Of a DNA stretch of 38,200 bases, positions 15,187 to 24,748 are shown one piece after another (the stretch's first letter is position 1; each line of letters starts with the position of its first letter). The stretch lies in assembly GCA_009731375.1 (NCBI GenBank), contig BJOX01000213.1, positions 302,481-340,680 on the forward strand. The letters are read 5' to 3'. A model generated the notes under the pieces. It had not been told where the DNA came from and searched no databases. It saw only the letters and a program-made list of their open reading frames with translations. The DNA comes from Paulinella micropora (Eukaryota; Cercozoa; Imbricatea; Euglyphida). The translations under genes were made by a program, and so were the position numbers.

Positions 15187-18100
15187 CTAGGCCTGCCGGG
15201 GATCGTGTGAAATTTGAAAGTAAGCATCTCCCACTTCCGGCAGCTGGCCCGACACAAAACGCCAGTACATCGACCCACGTTGTGAAATCTTGTCTATCGC
15301 TTCCCAGATAAAAATACGGCCGTTTTTTTCAAAGAGCGCGCGCTCAAACGGATCGTCCTCGAGCTGCGCGTAGCCCGCGCGGCTGATGGGCAGGGGCAGG
15401 CCCTTGAGGCACATGGTGGAGGCCAGGAGCTGCGTGTGGCAGAAGTCGAGCTCGCCGAGGCCGCTGAGCGCCTTCCTGAGCTCGGACGCCAGCGCCGTGC
15501 AACAGGCCTCGATGCCGAGGGCCTGGAAGGCGACGAGCGGGTCCGTGATTTCGAGTGACTCGGGCACCCACTCGGGCCTGGCGAGCAGGCGCCGCACTTG
15601 CGCCAGCGTGGTGCGCCCGGGGCGCATCTGCACGGACAGCAGCCCGTCCGCAGGTGTCAGGTCGATGGCGTCGACGCCAATCGCGGGCTGCATAACCGCT
15701 AGCGCCTGGCGCAGCAGGCTCTCGCAGTAGAGCTGCGTGTGGTTGTACTGGTAGGTGTCGAAGCGGGCCTGCGCGGGCAAGGGCGCACCGGCCTTCTGCC
15801 GCGCGCCGGTGCCGCTGCACACGCGCAGCAGTACATATGTCCACCCCCGCTCAGCGGACGCCCAGGCGGAGCACACGGCAAAGGACGGCAGTTGCGAACG
15901 CAGCAGCCGGGCCAGCTGCAGCCCGCCGTCCGCAAAGCCGTGCGCCCTGGCGGCGGCGTCGTCGAAGGCGACGAGCGCGCCCTGGCGCGAGACCTTGGAC
16001 CACTTTGCCGCAGCGCGCGCACGCTTGGACACAGTCGCTACTGTTGCTGCCGCGGCCGAGCGCTTGCGGCCCTTGCTCACGTTGGTGCCAGCCTCGACCC
16101 TGGCCTGTGGCGCGCGGCGGCGCCTTAGGCCCCGCAGGTCTAGGTCGGCGTCCTGCACGTGCAGCCGCAGGTCGGGCAGCCCCAGCTCGAGCAGGGCCTG
16201 GTGGTAGTCGTCGAAGGAGTAGAGCGCGGCGCAGAGGCTGGCGGCGGGCGCCCGCTGCAGCAGGGCGCGCAGCTCCGCGCTGGAACTGCCGCGGTCGAGC
16301 ACGCGGACGCCGCCGCGCCTGGCCGGGTCGACGGCCCGCCACTTGGCGACGTCCTCGGCGCTGCGCAGCCGGCCCCGCAGCAAGAAGTCCTGGCCCTTGG
16401 ACTGCAGCCTCGTGAGGGCCAGGATGCGGGGGTGGCCCTCGGTGGAGCGGATGGTGTTGGACGGCTTGTGGCGCGTGTTGAGCGTGAGCTGCGTGCCCAG
16501 ATGTCCGTAGGACGACGCGGCGACGCCGCCCATGGAGTAGCCGAACGGCAGGCGGTGCACCTGGAAGCAGTACAGCACCTGCTTGAGCAGGATCTCGAGC
16601 AGCGGCAAAGACAGGCGGTACACGTGCGCGACGCGCCAGGCCGTGAGCTCCGAGGCGACGTAGGCCTGGTGCACGCACCAGGCGCCGTCGCCTGGCACCT
16701 GGCACAAGTATTGCAGCAGGCGCGTAACGAGCGCCCGCGCGGGTGCCATGGGCGCCACCGACTGTACTCCCTCGTGCGCGCGCCGCAGCCTCTCGGACAG
16801 CACGGGCAGCGCAAAGACGGTGCGCGGCAGCCACTCGCGGCCAGCAGAGGCGGCCCACGCCAGCTCCTCGAACAGCAGCCCCGACCGCACCAGGCGCTCG
16901 CGCTCGTCCTCGGAATCGCCGTTGTCACCGAGGAGCGCCTGATAGACGTTGGCGGACAGCGCGGCGCAGTTGGCGCACAACCGGCGCGGGTGGGCGAGGC
17001 AGGCGTGCAACGACGGGTGCAGCGCGCACTGAAGTTGCTGGCGGAACCAAACCTCCGCGAGCGCCGACTGCACGGGCCGTTGCGCCGCGCCGTCCACGAC
17101 CCGGCCGGGCACGTGCATGACGTCGCGGCCGCCCCTGACGAGAAGCCCCGGCACGACGTACAGGACGTCCTGCAGGGCAAAGCTCAGGGAGTGCTGGAAA
17201 TAGCCGGTGGTAGCCACGGTGCGCACGTTGCGTCCCACGACCTCGCGGGCGGACACCATGTGCCAGCCGTAGTCGCGGATCGTGAGGCCCGACATGAAGG
17301 AATGGGTGACGAAGCCGTTGTCTAACGGGTCGCCGTAGCGCGAGTACGCGCTGCGGCGCCCGCACAGGCTGGGCGAGATGAGCGCCTGCTCGTACAGGTG
17401 CAGGCCCGTCTGCAGCTCGAGCTGCCGCAGGTCGTCGATCGAGCCCTTGGCGCCCGACGCGACGCTGACCCGGAGCCCGCGCACGGTTGCAGTGTAGCGC
17501 TCGCGCTGGTGCTGGGCCGCTTCCGCCTGCAGCTGCGCCGTGCGCACGGCGCACTGCTGGCGGAAGGTATCTTCTACGGACGACTGCGCGGCCGTCCGCG
17601 ACCGCAGCCGGCGTTCCCGCGACAGCCACGAGAAATGACCGGGCGGCTGTGCGACAACCGCTGGTGCGGCAATGGCCGGCGTGCCAACGCCTGGTGCACC
17701 CCAGGGGTTGTCGTGCACGAGCTCGGCCAGGTTGACGGTGGTGCTGTGGCGTTGGTTGGACCAGAGCACGAAGACGCTGACGCAGTTGAGGAACATGGCC
17801 GCCCACTCGGGCCCGTAGTCGGCGTGCAGCAGCTTGGTCAGGCTCGTGGCGCCCTGGCCGAGCCAGGCCTTGTTCCAGCGCTGCGCGCTGCGCCACTCAA
17901 CCTCCGAACCGTCGCACTGGACCCAGGGCGGCACGAAGCCCTGCGGCAGGAACGTGGCGACCACGTCCCAGCAGGACCACTCGGGCTCTTCCTCGCAAAT
18001 GTCAGGCTGTGTGGGCGGCTGGGGCGGCAAAGCGATGCGCGCGCCGCGCGGCGCCGGCACGTGCTGTTCCAGCAGCGCGTACAAATGTAGCAGCTGCTCC

Positions 18101-18978
18101 TGCCGGAACGTCTGGTTCGTAGCCAGCGCGTGGAACAGCACGGCCAGGTTGTCCTGCGCCAACCTCGCCACGTTCTCGCCCGCCGCGCGCGACGTGGCCA
18201 GCAGCGCGGAGCCCATGGTCTCCTCGGAGCTCCAGCAGCCCTGCAAATTTTGCAGCGCGATGACGGTGACGACGTCGCCGTCGTTGTCTCCGTTGAACGG
18301 TATTTCTTCGATCGGGTTGAGCGCGACGCAGTAGTGCTGCGGCGCCGCCGTGGCGTAGAGCGGCGCGCGCGGCGCCAGGACCGTGAACACGCGCGCGCTC
18401 TGGGGCGACAGCGTGGGCTGGCGGTTGACGACGACCTTGCTGCCATCGGTGAGGCTGACCTCAACGGCATCGCCCACCTCGATGTGCGACGAGTAAGCCC
18501 CTGGCAACTGCTCTAAAGACAATGGCGGGCCCGACGCCGCGCGCCACAGGCGCCCGAGGTTCGGGTACACGTCGTTGTACTGCAGGTCGTCGCTGCTCTC
18601 GACCAGCTGTAGCACCTCGCACTCGCGCCGCGCGGCCCGCGCCTCTTCTAGCAGCCGGCGGGAAAGTGCGAGCTCGGCCCGGGCGCGCTGCACCTGGTCC
18701 GCGGCCGCGCGGACGGCCGCCAGGTTGTGTGCGCCGACCACAATTTTCTCCCGCAGCGTGCGCAGCATGCCGAGCCCCAGCGCGACGTGGCCCAGGGGCA
18801 CGAGCGCGTTGCAGATCAGCACGCCGCGGGCCGAGTGGTCGATGCGCTTGCCGAGCCCGTTCTTGCGGAACTCGCCGTCCTTCTTGCCCGCAGCTCGCTC
18901 AGGTTCCTGGACACCGGCCCCAGCTGGTCCTCGAGCGCGCCGTCGCTGCCGCCACGGCTGAAGGTCGAGTGCCAGCAA
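15187..18978 (-). CDS. DNA-directed RNA polymerase largest subunit (RPB1-like), 5'-truncated, viral type
   Basis: About 1,260 codons with RPB1 landmarks in order. KKDGEFRKNGLGKRIDHSARG (near residue 35) matches the conserved GKRVDFSAR region. NRQPTL is followed by FNGDNDGDVV (near 229), matching the active-site NADFDGD with all three metal-binding Asp kept. FMSGLTIRDYGWH and TGYFQHSL (near 560) match the bridge-helix region. GTQLTLNTRHK (near 826) matches the trigger loop, and LGIEACCTALASELRK comes near the end. It makes RNA from a DNA template with the second-largest subunit and partners. The N-terminal clamp and zinc sites (about 300 residues) are missing: the frame has no ATG at its upper end and a frame shift near 18,900, and homology fades at the GC break. 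There is no C-terminal heptad repeat. It is very divergent from cellular RPB1, so a giant-virus origin is the best reading. Confidence 0.88.
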   Translation of the reverse strand: MLALDLQPWRQRRRARGPAGAGVQEPERAAGKKDGEFRKNGLGKRIDHSARGVLICNALVPLGHVALGLGMLRTLREKIVVGAHNLAAVRAAADQVQRARAELALSRRLLEEARAARRECEVLQLVESSDDLQYNDVYPNLGRLWRAASGPPLSLEQLPGAYSSHIEVGDAVEVSLTDGSKVVVNRQPTLSPQSARVFTVLAPRAPLYATAAPQHYCVALNPIEEIPFNGDNDGDVVTVIALQNLQGCWSSEETMGSALLATSRAAGENVARLAQDNLAVLFHALATNQTFRQEQLLHLYALLEQHVPAPRGARIALPPQPPTQPDICEEEPEWSCWDVVATFLPQGFVPPWVQCDGSEVEWRSAQRWNKAWLGQGATSLTKLLHADYGPEWAAMFLNCVSVFVLWSNQRHSTTVNLAELVHDNPWGAPGVGTPAIAAPAVVAQPPGHFSWLSRERRLRSRTAAQSSVEDTFRQQCAVRTAQLQAEAAQHQRERYTATVRGLRVSVASGAKGSIDDLRQLELQTGLHLYEQALISPSLCGRRSAYSRYGDPLDNGFVTHSFMSGLTIRDYGWHMVSAREVVGRNVRTVATTGYFQHSLSFALQDVLYVVPGLLVRGGRDVMHVPGRVVDGAAQRPVQSALAEVWFRQQLQCALHPSLHACLAHPRRLCANCAALSANVYQALLGDNGDSEDERERLVRSGLLFEELAWAASAGREWLPRTVFALPVLSERLRRAHEGVQSVAPMAPARALVTRLLQYLCQVPGDGAWCVHQAYVASELTAWRVAHVYRLSLPLLEILLKQVLYCFQVHRLPFGYSMGGVAASSYGHLGTQLTLNTRHKPSNTIRSTEGHPRILALTRLQSKGQDFLLRGRLRSAEDVAKWRAVDPARRGGVRVLDRGSSSAELRALLQRAPAASLCAALYSFDDYHQALLELGLPDLRLHVQDADLDLRGLRRRRAPQARVEAGTNVSKGRKRSAAAATVATVSKRARAAAKWSKVSRQGALVAFDDAAARAHGFADGGLQLARLLRSQLPSFAVCSAWASAERGWTYVLLRVCSGTGARQKAGAPLPAQARFDTYQYNHTQLYCESLLRQALAVMQPAIGVDAIDLTPADGLLSVQMRPGRTTLAQVRRLLARPEWVPESLEITDPLVAFQALGIEACCTALASELRKALSGLGELDFCHTQLLASTMCLKGLPLPISRAGYAQLEDDPFERALFEKNGRIFIWEAIDKISQRGSMYWRFVSGQLPEVGDAYFQISHDPRQA

Positions 18979-19721
18979 TAGACTGAAAAGATCAACTAGG
19001 TCGCATCTGTTTGCGCTGCCGATTTCAGAAGAACTATCGGCAGCTCAAACAGACTGCACAGCAACAGTAATCTACCCAGCGCACAAGTAACGCAGAAGCC
19101 TATCGTACATGACACGACGTGGAAACATACGAGGACTGCCAGTGCTACTTGTAATATCAGACTAGACCATCCACGTCCGGGCGAGGTAGAAGTGTTAGAC
19201 AAAATCAATTTATCCAACAATGCTACCTCTCCCTAGTAACGTTGTCATGAGGCGCAGAGTCTTTGCATTTCCAAGTCGCCAAAAATCGCGCAACTTAGAA
19301 ATAGAAATTCTCCAACAAGCAACAGTTCATCCTCAGAGAACCCAGCTTCTTGTCGCCTTTGATTCTTTCCCTGAGTACGATGATTGAAATATTTAAAGCA
19401 AGAAAAATTGTACTTGTGGGTGCACAATGGGGAAATTATTTGAAACAACCGGCCGTCAAAGAGACTAAACAACCAGCTGTCAAAAAGACAATTGAAACAA
19501 CCAGCCGTCAAAGAGACTAAACGAGCAGCTCCTATTCGGGTACTACGTTACCTGCTATCGGAAAGCGCCAACCGGCCGTCAAAGAGACTAAACAACCAGA
19601 TAGGAACCGGATTCCATACCGGGGCATTCAGAATCCGGAAAATGAATACTGTTATATAATAAGCTCTCTACAGTTATTAGCATCGTTCCCGAAACTGAGC
19701 TCCTACCTCCGGAACTGGCTA
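18979..19721. other. Junction region between virus-like block and host-like DNA, with short repeats
   Basis: GC content falls sharply at about 18,980, where RPB1 homology has already ended. No gene is recognised. A short repeat, GCCGTCAAAGAGACTAAAC, occurs near 19,452, 19,503 and 19,574, usually within CAACC-AAC context. A weaker version (GCTGTCAAAAAGAC) lies near 19,476. The right edge of the inserted viral block probably lies here, but no clear target-site duplication can be seen because the left edge is outside the window. Confidence 0.6.
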
Positions 19722-20683
19722 ATGGCCCGGCCGCCGAGGACTATGATCGACAGCCGAACCCACCTGGCCCAATCCATCATAACTACGATAGGTGCCTTAC
19801 GACCACCGACTGAGAATGAATCCCCTCCCCTACACCCGGTCTCGATTTCGTGGATCGCACAGGCCAAGATGCTTCAGCTTCTTGACCCCAACCTCACGCC
19901 AGGTAAGGCCGGCGACGCGGGACTGGCCCTGCGTGGTTTCCTTCGCCACCTCCGAAGCACCTGTACGCAGTTCCGACCTGCCAGTGTCCGTGCACCGATG
20001 GCTTCCTGACATCGTTAAATCGACTTCGTGCGATTCCTGCCCTGAGACGGTTCAATCTGTTTCCTGGGGATTACCTATCACCCTGTTCATAGACGAAGGA
20101 GACCCCTCCCCTATCACTATCACCGAGCTTCTCGGCAGATGGCGCACCCACTACCACTTCTCATCTCAATCCCTGCAGGAGATGCGGCTCCCTTTCATCC
20201 TCCATCCAAAGGCTCCTGGGCGATCATGCAGAATGCCTGATATTGGAGGTGATCCGACCGCAAGGGCTCTCCAACTATTTATGGAGTAAAAAGCACCATC
20301 GCAAGACTATCTTTCCCCCCAGACTAGTCCTTCACCACGAGTTCTCGCACCAACAGGCCACAGCGTCTTATCAACTTCAGTCTGTACTATGCGTCCAAGC
20401 AAGTGAAGACAACGCCGGGACCATCATCACGCACACGTATGTCCTAGACCGACAGTCCGATGGAACCTGGATTCAGGGCGACGACGATTCTGTCTCACTG
20501 ATTCCTACTAAGCTTGCGGTCAGACTCATCGCCGTGCGCGGTGTCCTTCTCCTCTATTCTAGAGTCCCAGCTACGGTACCGGATCCTCCCCCAGTCGGCG
20601 CTGCATTCCAACATGACCAGCTACGGTACCGGATCCTCCCCCAGTCGGCGCTGCATTCCAACATGACCCAAGACCAATACTAG
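19722..20683 (+). pseudogene. Degraded mobile-element protein resembling a ubiquitin-specific protease
   Basis: Coding character is spread over overlapping frames (ending 20009, 20289 and 20683). One part reads CDSCPETVQSVSWGLPITLF, a CxxC followed by a hydrophobic strand. A later part has ATASYQLQSVLCVQASE, then ITHTYVLDRQSDGTWIQGDD and SVSLIP. This resembles the end of a C19 ubiquitin-specific protease, where YxLxxVxxH, HYxxY and WxxxDD motifs line the active site. The catalytic Cys box is not identified. An exact 50-bp tandem duplication (20568-20667) shifts the frame. Some eukaryotic transposons and retroelements carry such protease domains. Probably a dead copy; the similarity is modest. 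Confidence 0.4.
20568..20667. repeat. Exact 50-bp tandem duplication
   Basis: A 50-base unit starting CAGCTACGGTACCGGATCCT occurs twice back to back (20568-20617 and 20618-20667) without a mismatch. Since 50 is not a multiple of three it shifts the reading frame. It is either a recent slippage event or an assembly artefact. Confidence 0.9.
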
Positions 20684-20685
20684 GG

Positions 20686-22111
20686 TTCAGGTCTGCACAA
20701 AGGACTAACAAGGCCTACCGCCGGCAGCTTCGCAAGACTATCCGAGCCATCAAGGCGTTAGCCAAGGATGAACAAGCAAAGGTACGCAACGCCGCCGCAT
20801 TTGTATCACGAGCCTACTCCTTACTGGGGAAAGGTCTATCAATAGAAGAGAAGCTACGCCCCCGCAACCCAATTCCAAACGACAACCCATTCCCCAACTC
20901 AGTCATCTGGACTGTTTACAAGGATGGCATGCGACGCTTCCTCCTCCCCCTCTCTCAATCCTGGGTCCAGAAGTACATGCAGTCTAGCGAAGGTACGGTT
21001 CGACGAGCCCAACAAGCCATCGCCTTTGCAAGCATGCGCTACCACATGGAGCGTGTACAGGGGACCAACGTGGACTCCCTTTCTGCACACATCTCTGAAC
21101 CCAGACTGGCACTCCCTCCTCAACACCACGAGGATCAGCAGGATATTAAGATCCCGCAAGGAACCATCAATCAGTGGCTTTACCAGATGTTCCTCCTATC
21201 GCCAACCCAAGGAGCTCGACAGCACTTATACGGACGGCCACGCCCGATGACACGTACGTCGAGAGCGGAGGAAGCTATCGTCATAGAAGACCTCATGCTC
21301 ATCACTGCGTGGTACGCCGTCAAGGCTATCAAGGTTTTCTCAGCAATCCAACGGAAGAAACCTCGGATCATCATCCTGCGAGCGCATGAGGTTACGGGCA
21401 GTATCCTACTATTCTCTAGGAGACAACCCCAGATGACTGAGTCGGACAGACAGGACGGCCCCCGGTATCTTGGCCCCCACCAAATTTCTCTCCCAATCAT
21501 TCGGTACAGTAGAATCCTCTCCATGTGCCGCATCGAGACTAGCTCCCCCACCCCTCCCAATGACGGTGGAAGAGCACATAGAAGCAGCGATGGTCAGACA
21601 TGATCGAGCCCCTGGACCGGCAGACCCTTCACTCTCCTACAACCGAAGCACGGGCCTGCAGCCTCACCCTGGGCCAGAGGTAGTTGATGGGGCCCGACCT
21701 CCGCCCTTTGCTGAACCTGGAAAATGCAACCAGGTACAAATTGACTCTTTCGAGCAGAGCATCAAGATGAGCGTACAAGATTCCGTCCCACCCCAGCGCA
21801 TGCTGCAGCTAGCCGTCCAAGCTGCTGAGGCACTACGTCCACCTGAGGAGGCGGAAGAGCCGGAGACCGACGCTGACCAACCAAGCGACAGAAAGGGCCC
21901 CCCTGTGACAGCTAGCCAGCCTCTTGACAGCCGCCGCCCACGCCCGCCCCGAACCAAACGGAGGATCATCAAGGTTCCGCGCATGCTTAAAGCCCTCCAA
22001 TCAGTGCAGAAGTGCATCCAACGTGGTGTCCCCCGAGATCCAGGGAACAGAATCCTTCGCCTTTGGCAAGATATATGTCGAGAGTACAACTCACAAGCAC
22101 TGGAGACATAA
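20686..22111 (+). pseudogene. Mobile-element-like coding sequence in two overlapping frames
   Basis: One frame is open from a TAG at 20683 to a TGA ending at 21603 (about 305 codons, no ATG near its start). Its translation is plausible protein: RTNKAYRRQLRKTIRAIKAL, AFVSRAYSLLGKGLSIEEKL, SVIWTVYKDGMRRFLLPLSQ. A second, overlapping frame (21470-22111, 213 codons) is Pro/Glu/Arg-rich and ends RVPRDPGNRILRLWQDI-like. It contains GLQPHPGPE, which faintly recalls the 2A ribosome-skipping motif NPGP seen in some retroelements, but with His for Asn. I do not recognise a reverse transcriptase, integrase or transposase. The compact, intronless, frame-broken layout next to a protease-like fragment suggests a decayed transposable element. 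Function unknown. Confidence 0.4.
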
Positions 22112-22629
22112 CACGTATCTTGCTCTTTATCCTATAGCTACCCTTGCCCTGGAGACTATATGCACTTACAAACCCTTGCTCTACTCAAAACCCAGCCTTG
22201 ATACTTGAAAAGCCTTGAACCTAGTAGAAGCCCTTACCCAACCATTCCCTTAAACCTAGTTAAAACCTAATTAACCTTGGCAAAGGGGTGAGCACGGTCA
22301 CTCGTGGTCTGGTAAACCCCTATTACTAAATTACGATTCTTGAAAGTGAAATCTGCATCCTTGCCCTACTCAGGATTCGGGGTTTGACACGACCTGATTA
22401 ACCAGGCCGACTACTATGAGAAATCATAGCAGAAAAATAAAATAAAAACTGCCCTGGAGTCCCACCATATCAACTGACTATGAGAAATCACAACAGAGAG
22501 TAACAACTGCTCTGAAGTCCTACGGCATCAACTCGACTGCTCTGGAGTCCCATGACACCCCTTGGAGCTCTACTACTGCAACTACCCTAACTGGCCTTCA
22601 AAGCTCATCTTCGTTCATCGTCATCGTTT
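22112..22629. repeat. Non-coding tail with 70-bp imperfect tandem repeat
   Basis: No gene is seen. From about 22,410 to 22,555 a unit beginning GACTATGAGAAATCACAACAG and running to CTGCTCTGGAGTCC recurs two to three times with variation. It may be the 3' part of the adjacent mobile-element remnant. Confidence 0.5.
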
Positions 22630-22674
22630 CTTCCTTTATGTGTGTATGTGTTTTGATGTATGTGTGCATGAGTG

Positions 22675-22756
<82 letters not shown>

Positions 22757-23110
22757 TGTGTGTGTATGTATGTATGTATGTACTACTATGAATGTATGTG
22801 TGCGTGTGTGAATGTATGTGTATGTGGATGTATGTCTATGCCACCGTGTTTGTGTATGTGGATGTGTATGTATGTGTATGTATGCGTGTGTGTGTGTGTG
22901 TACTTATATGTGCGTATGTGTACACGTATGTGGATGTGTATGTATGCATATGTGCATATGGGTAGTGAATATGTAGATGTGTGTGTGGATGGGTATTAAT
23001 GTGTGTTCGTGTGAGTGTGAGTGTGTGCGTGTGTGTGTTTGTGTGTTTGTGTGTGTGTGTGTGTGTGCGTGGGTGCGTGTGCGCGTGTGTGTGTGTTTGC
23101 GTGTATGCAC
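22630..23110. repeat. TG/TA/TATG microsatellite
   Basis: Pure and interrupted dinucleotide repeats: TA from about 22,677 to 22,716, TG from there to about 22,765, then TATG/TGTG mixtures to about 23,105. Open frames here give Cys/Val or His/Thr repeats and are not genes. Confidence 0.95.
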
Positions 23111-23746
23111 AGGAAAGAATGTTACCCCTGGCAGAGCTCTTCTTCGCCCATCACCCTTCGCTTCCTTCTCATGTTCAGTCACCATTCTCCTTTCTCGATG
23201 GACCCCCCTAGACGCTACGTTTCGTCATAGGGGAGAAGTGATACCCGTACTCCTGCCCCTTGCTCCTCACCGATTACGGCAACTAGCAGAGATTTCATTT
23301 CCTCTCCCTTAGATTCCACTCCAGATGTTCGACTCAACTCGCATGATTACATCGGCTTCACTGGCTCAGGCCTACTTGGTCCCACTTGGTTAACTTTTTC
23401 ATCTACAAGAGGTCGGAAAAATTGTTTCGTGAATGGGATTTGCTTTTTTAAGGGGGGGGGGGGGGGGGGGGGGCAACCTCCAGAGAGGGTTTTGATATTA
23501 AAATGATAGGCATCGGATGATTAATATATACACATCATTGTTAGATCATAAAAAATTAATTCATAAACATGGGACTGTGCAAGACTTAAATAGTTAGCAA
23601 TATATGAATATTCAATCACAAGAGAAAAACAGAGACTTGATGAATCATCCAATACCATCACAATACCATACTTACAAAAAGTGTCTACTTCTCTGCATTT
23701 GGAGCCTGACAGTGCATACAGGTGTATAGTGCAACAGAAAAAAAAA

Positions 23747-23768
23747 GTCGGAGTATATCTACTCCGAC
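23747..23768. repeat. Palindromic element copy 1
   Basis: Arms GTCGGAGTA and TACTCCGAC (10-bp family arms with a variant centre). Preceded by an A-run. It lies beyond the 3' end of the methyltransferase gene. Confidence 0.85.
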
Positions 23769-24519
23769 CTTTCAACCTCTGTGGATGCACCTCTACCAGA
23801 ATAATCAAAACTAAGCAAAAAAGGCTTTTTAAATATATACGGAACAACGTCAGAAAATTCAGTCGCAGGTCCTCGAGGTGGTTACAACATGCCTTGAATC
23901 AATAAAACCAAAACTGGCAAAAACTTACAAAACTTAAAAGCTTTGAGATGAAGGTTGAAATAAACCGATTGCTGTCAGCCTGAATGTACAATAAAACTGA
24001 TTGTTTTTATTGCGAACAAATTATTTAGGAATGAGATCCAAGAATTGTAGCCCAAGCGTTCAAAGTGAAAATTGAGGCCAAACAATGATTGAGATCCTGC
24101 AAAGAAGACAAGAACTTAAGCGATGGAAAGACAACAAAGGCATCCAGAGCTCTTTGTAGTTGGAGAAATGCTGCGATTGATTATCAAGTAACTGAAACGA
24201 TTCAGTAAGACCGAAAGCGGTAAGTAGAAGATTGCGTACAAAACAGCTTGGCTGAATTGAACAGAAAAAAACTAAATTGCATGTTCACTTGGACACAATG
24301 AAACCGGACCCTGATGACGACAACGTCACGAAAACGATTCAAATTGCTGATATATATATATGATTTGACTTGATAAAGAATATAAACACGGAAGAGAACT
24401 GCGAACGTGGGTAAGAAATATCTAATGATAGTTATGATAAAGAAATGTACAAGAACAGCAAGCAAAAAACTATGATTATTGATCTCAGCAATTATGCAAG
24501 CATGTCTTCACAAAAAAAA

Positions 24520-24545
24520 TATCGGAGTAGACTCTACTCCTGATA
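24520..24545. repeat. Palindromic element copy 2
   Basis: Variant arms ATCGGAGTAG and CTACTCCTGAT around a 3-base centre, preceded by CACA and an A8 run. It lies about 200 bp beyond the stop codon of the methyltransferase gene. Confidence 0.8.
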
Positions 24546-24748
24546 ACTTACCTCCAGTAAATACAAGGGTGATTCAAATCTAACCCGGCTGAAGTCTCAA
24601 CATGAACAACGAACAATTAAGAAAGTAGCAACTTTCTTTGAATAACAAAATAACTTTAATTAAAACAGAGACCTACCATGTAGTAAATTACTCGCAGCCT
24701 TATCAAAGGAAAAAGGCAAAACTGTCCCAAATTATAGACAATCCAATA

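Larger units (their letters stand above)
23111..24748. other. AT-rich non-coding sequence with G22 run and two palindromic elements
   Basis: No gene is recognised over this 1.6-kb stretch, which lies downstream of the methyltransferase gene. It contains a G22 homopolymer (23452-23473) and two members of the 23-bp palindrome family (23747-23768 and about 24520-24545). Small frames of 70-110 codons show no domain. Confidence 0.6.

Noticed and set aside
15739-17325. Long plus-strand frames (up to 388 codons) inside the RPB1 gene
   Set aside because: Antisense shadows of a GC-rich conserved gene; their translations show no domain, while the minus frame matches RPB1 motifs.
21640-21670. Functional 2A ribosome-skipping peptide
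   Set aside because: GLQPHPGP has His where 2A peptides need Asn, and the upstream D-x-E pattern is missing; kept only as a weak resemblance.
22562-23312. Cys/Val- and His/Thr-rich frames
   Set aside because: Translation of a TG/TA microsatellite.
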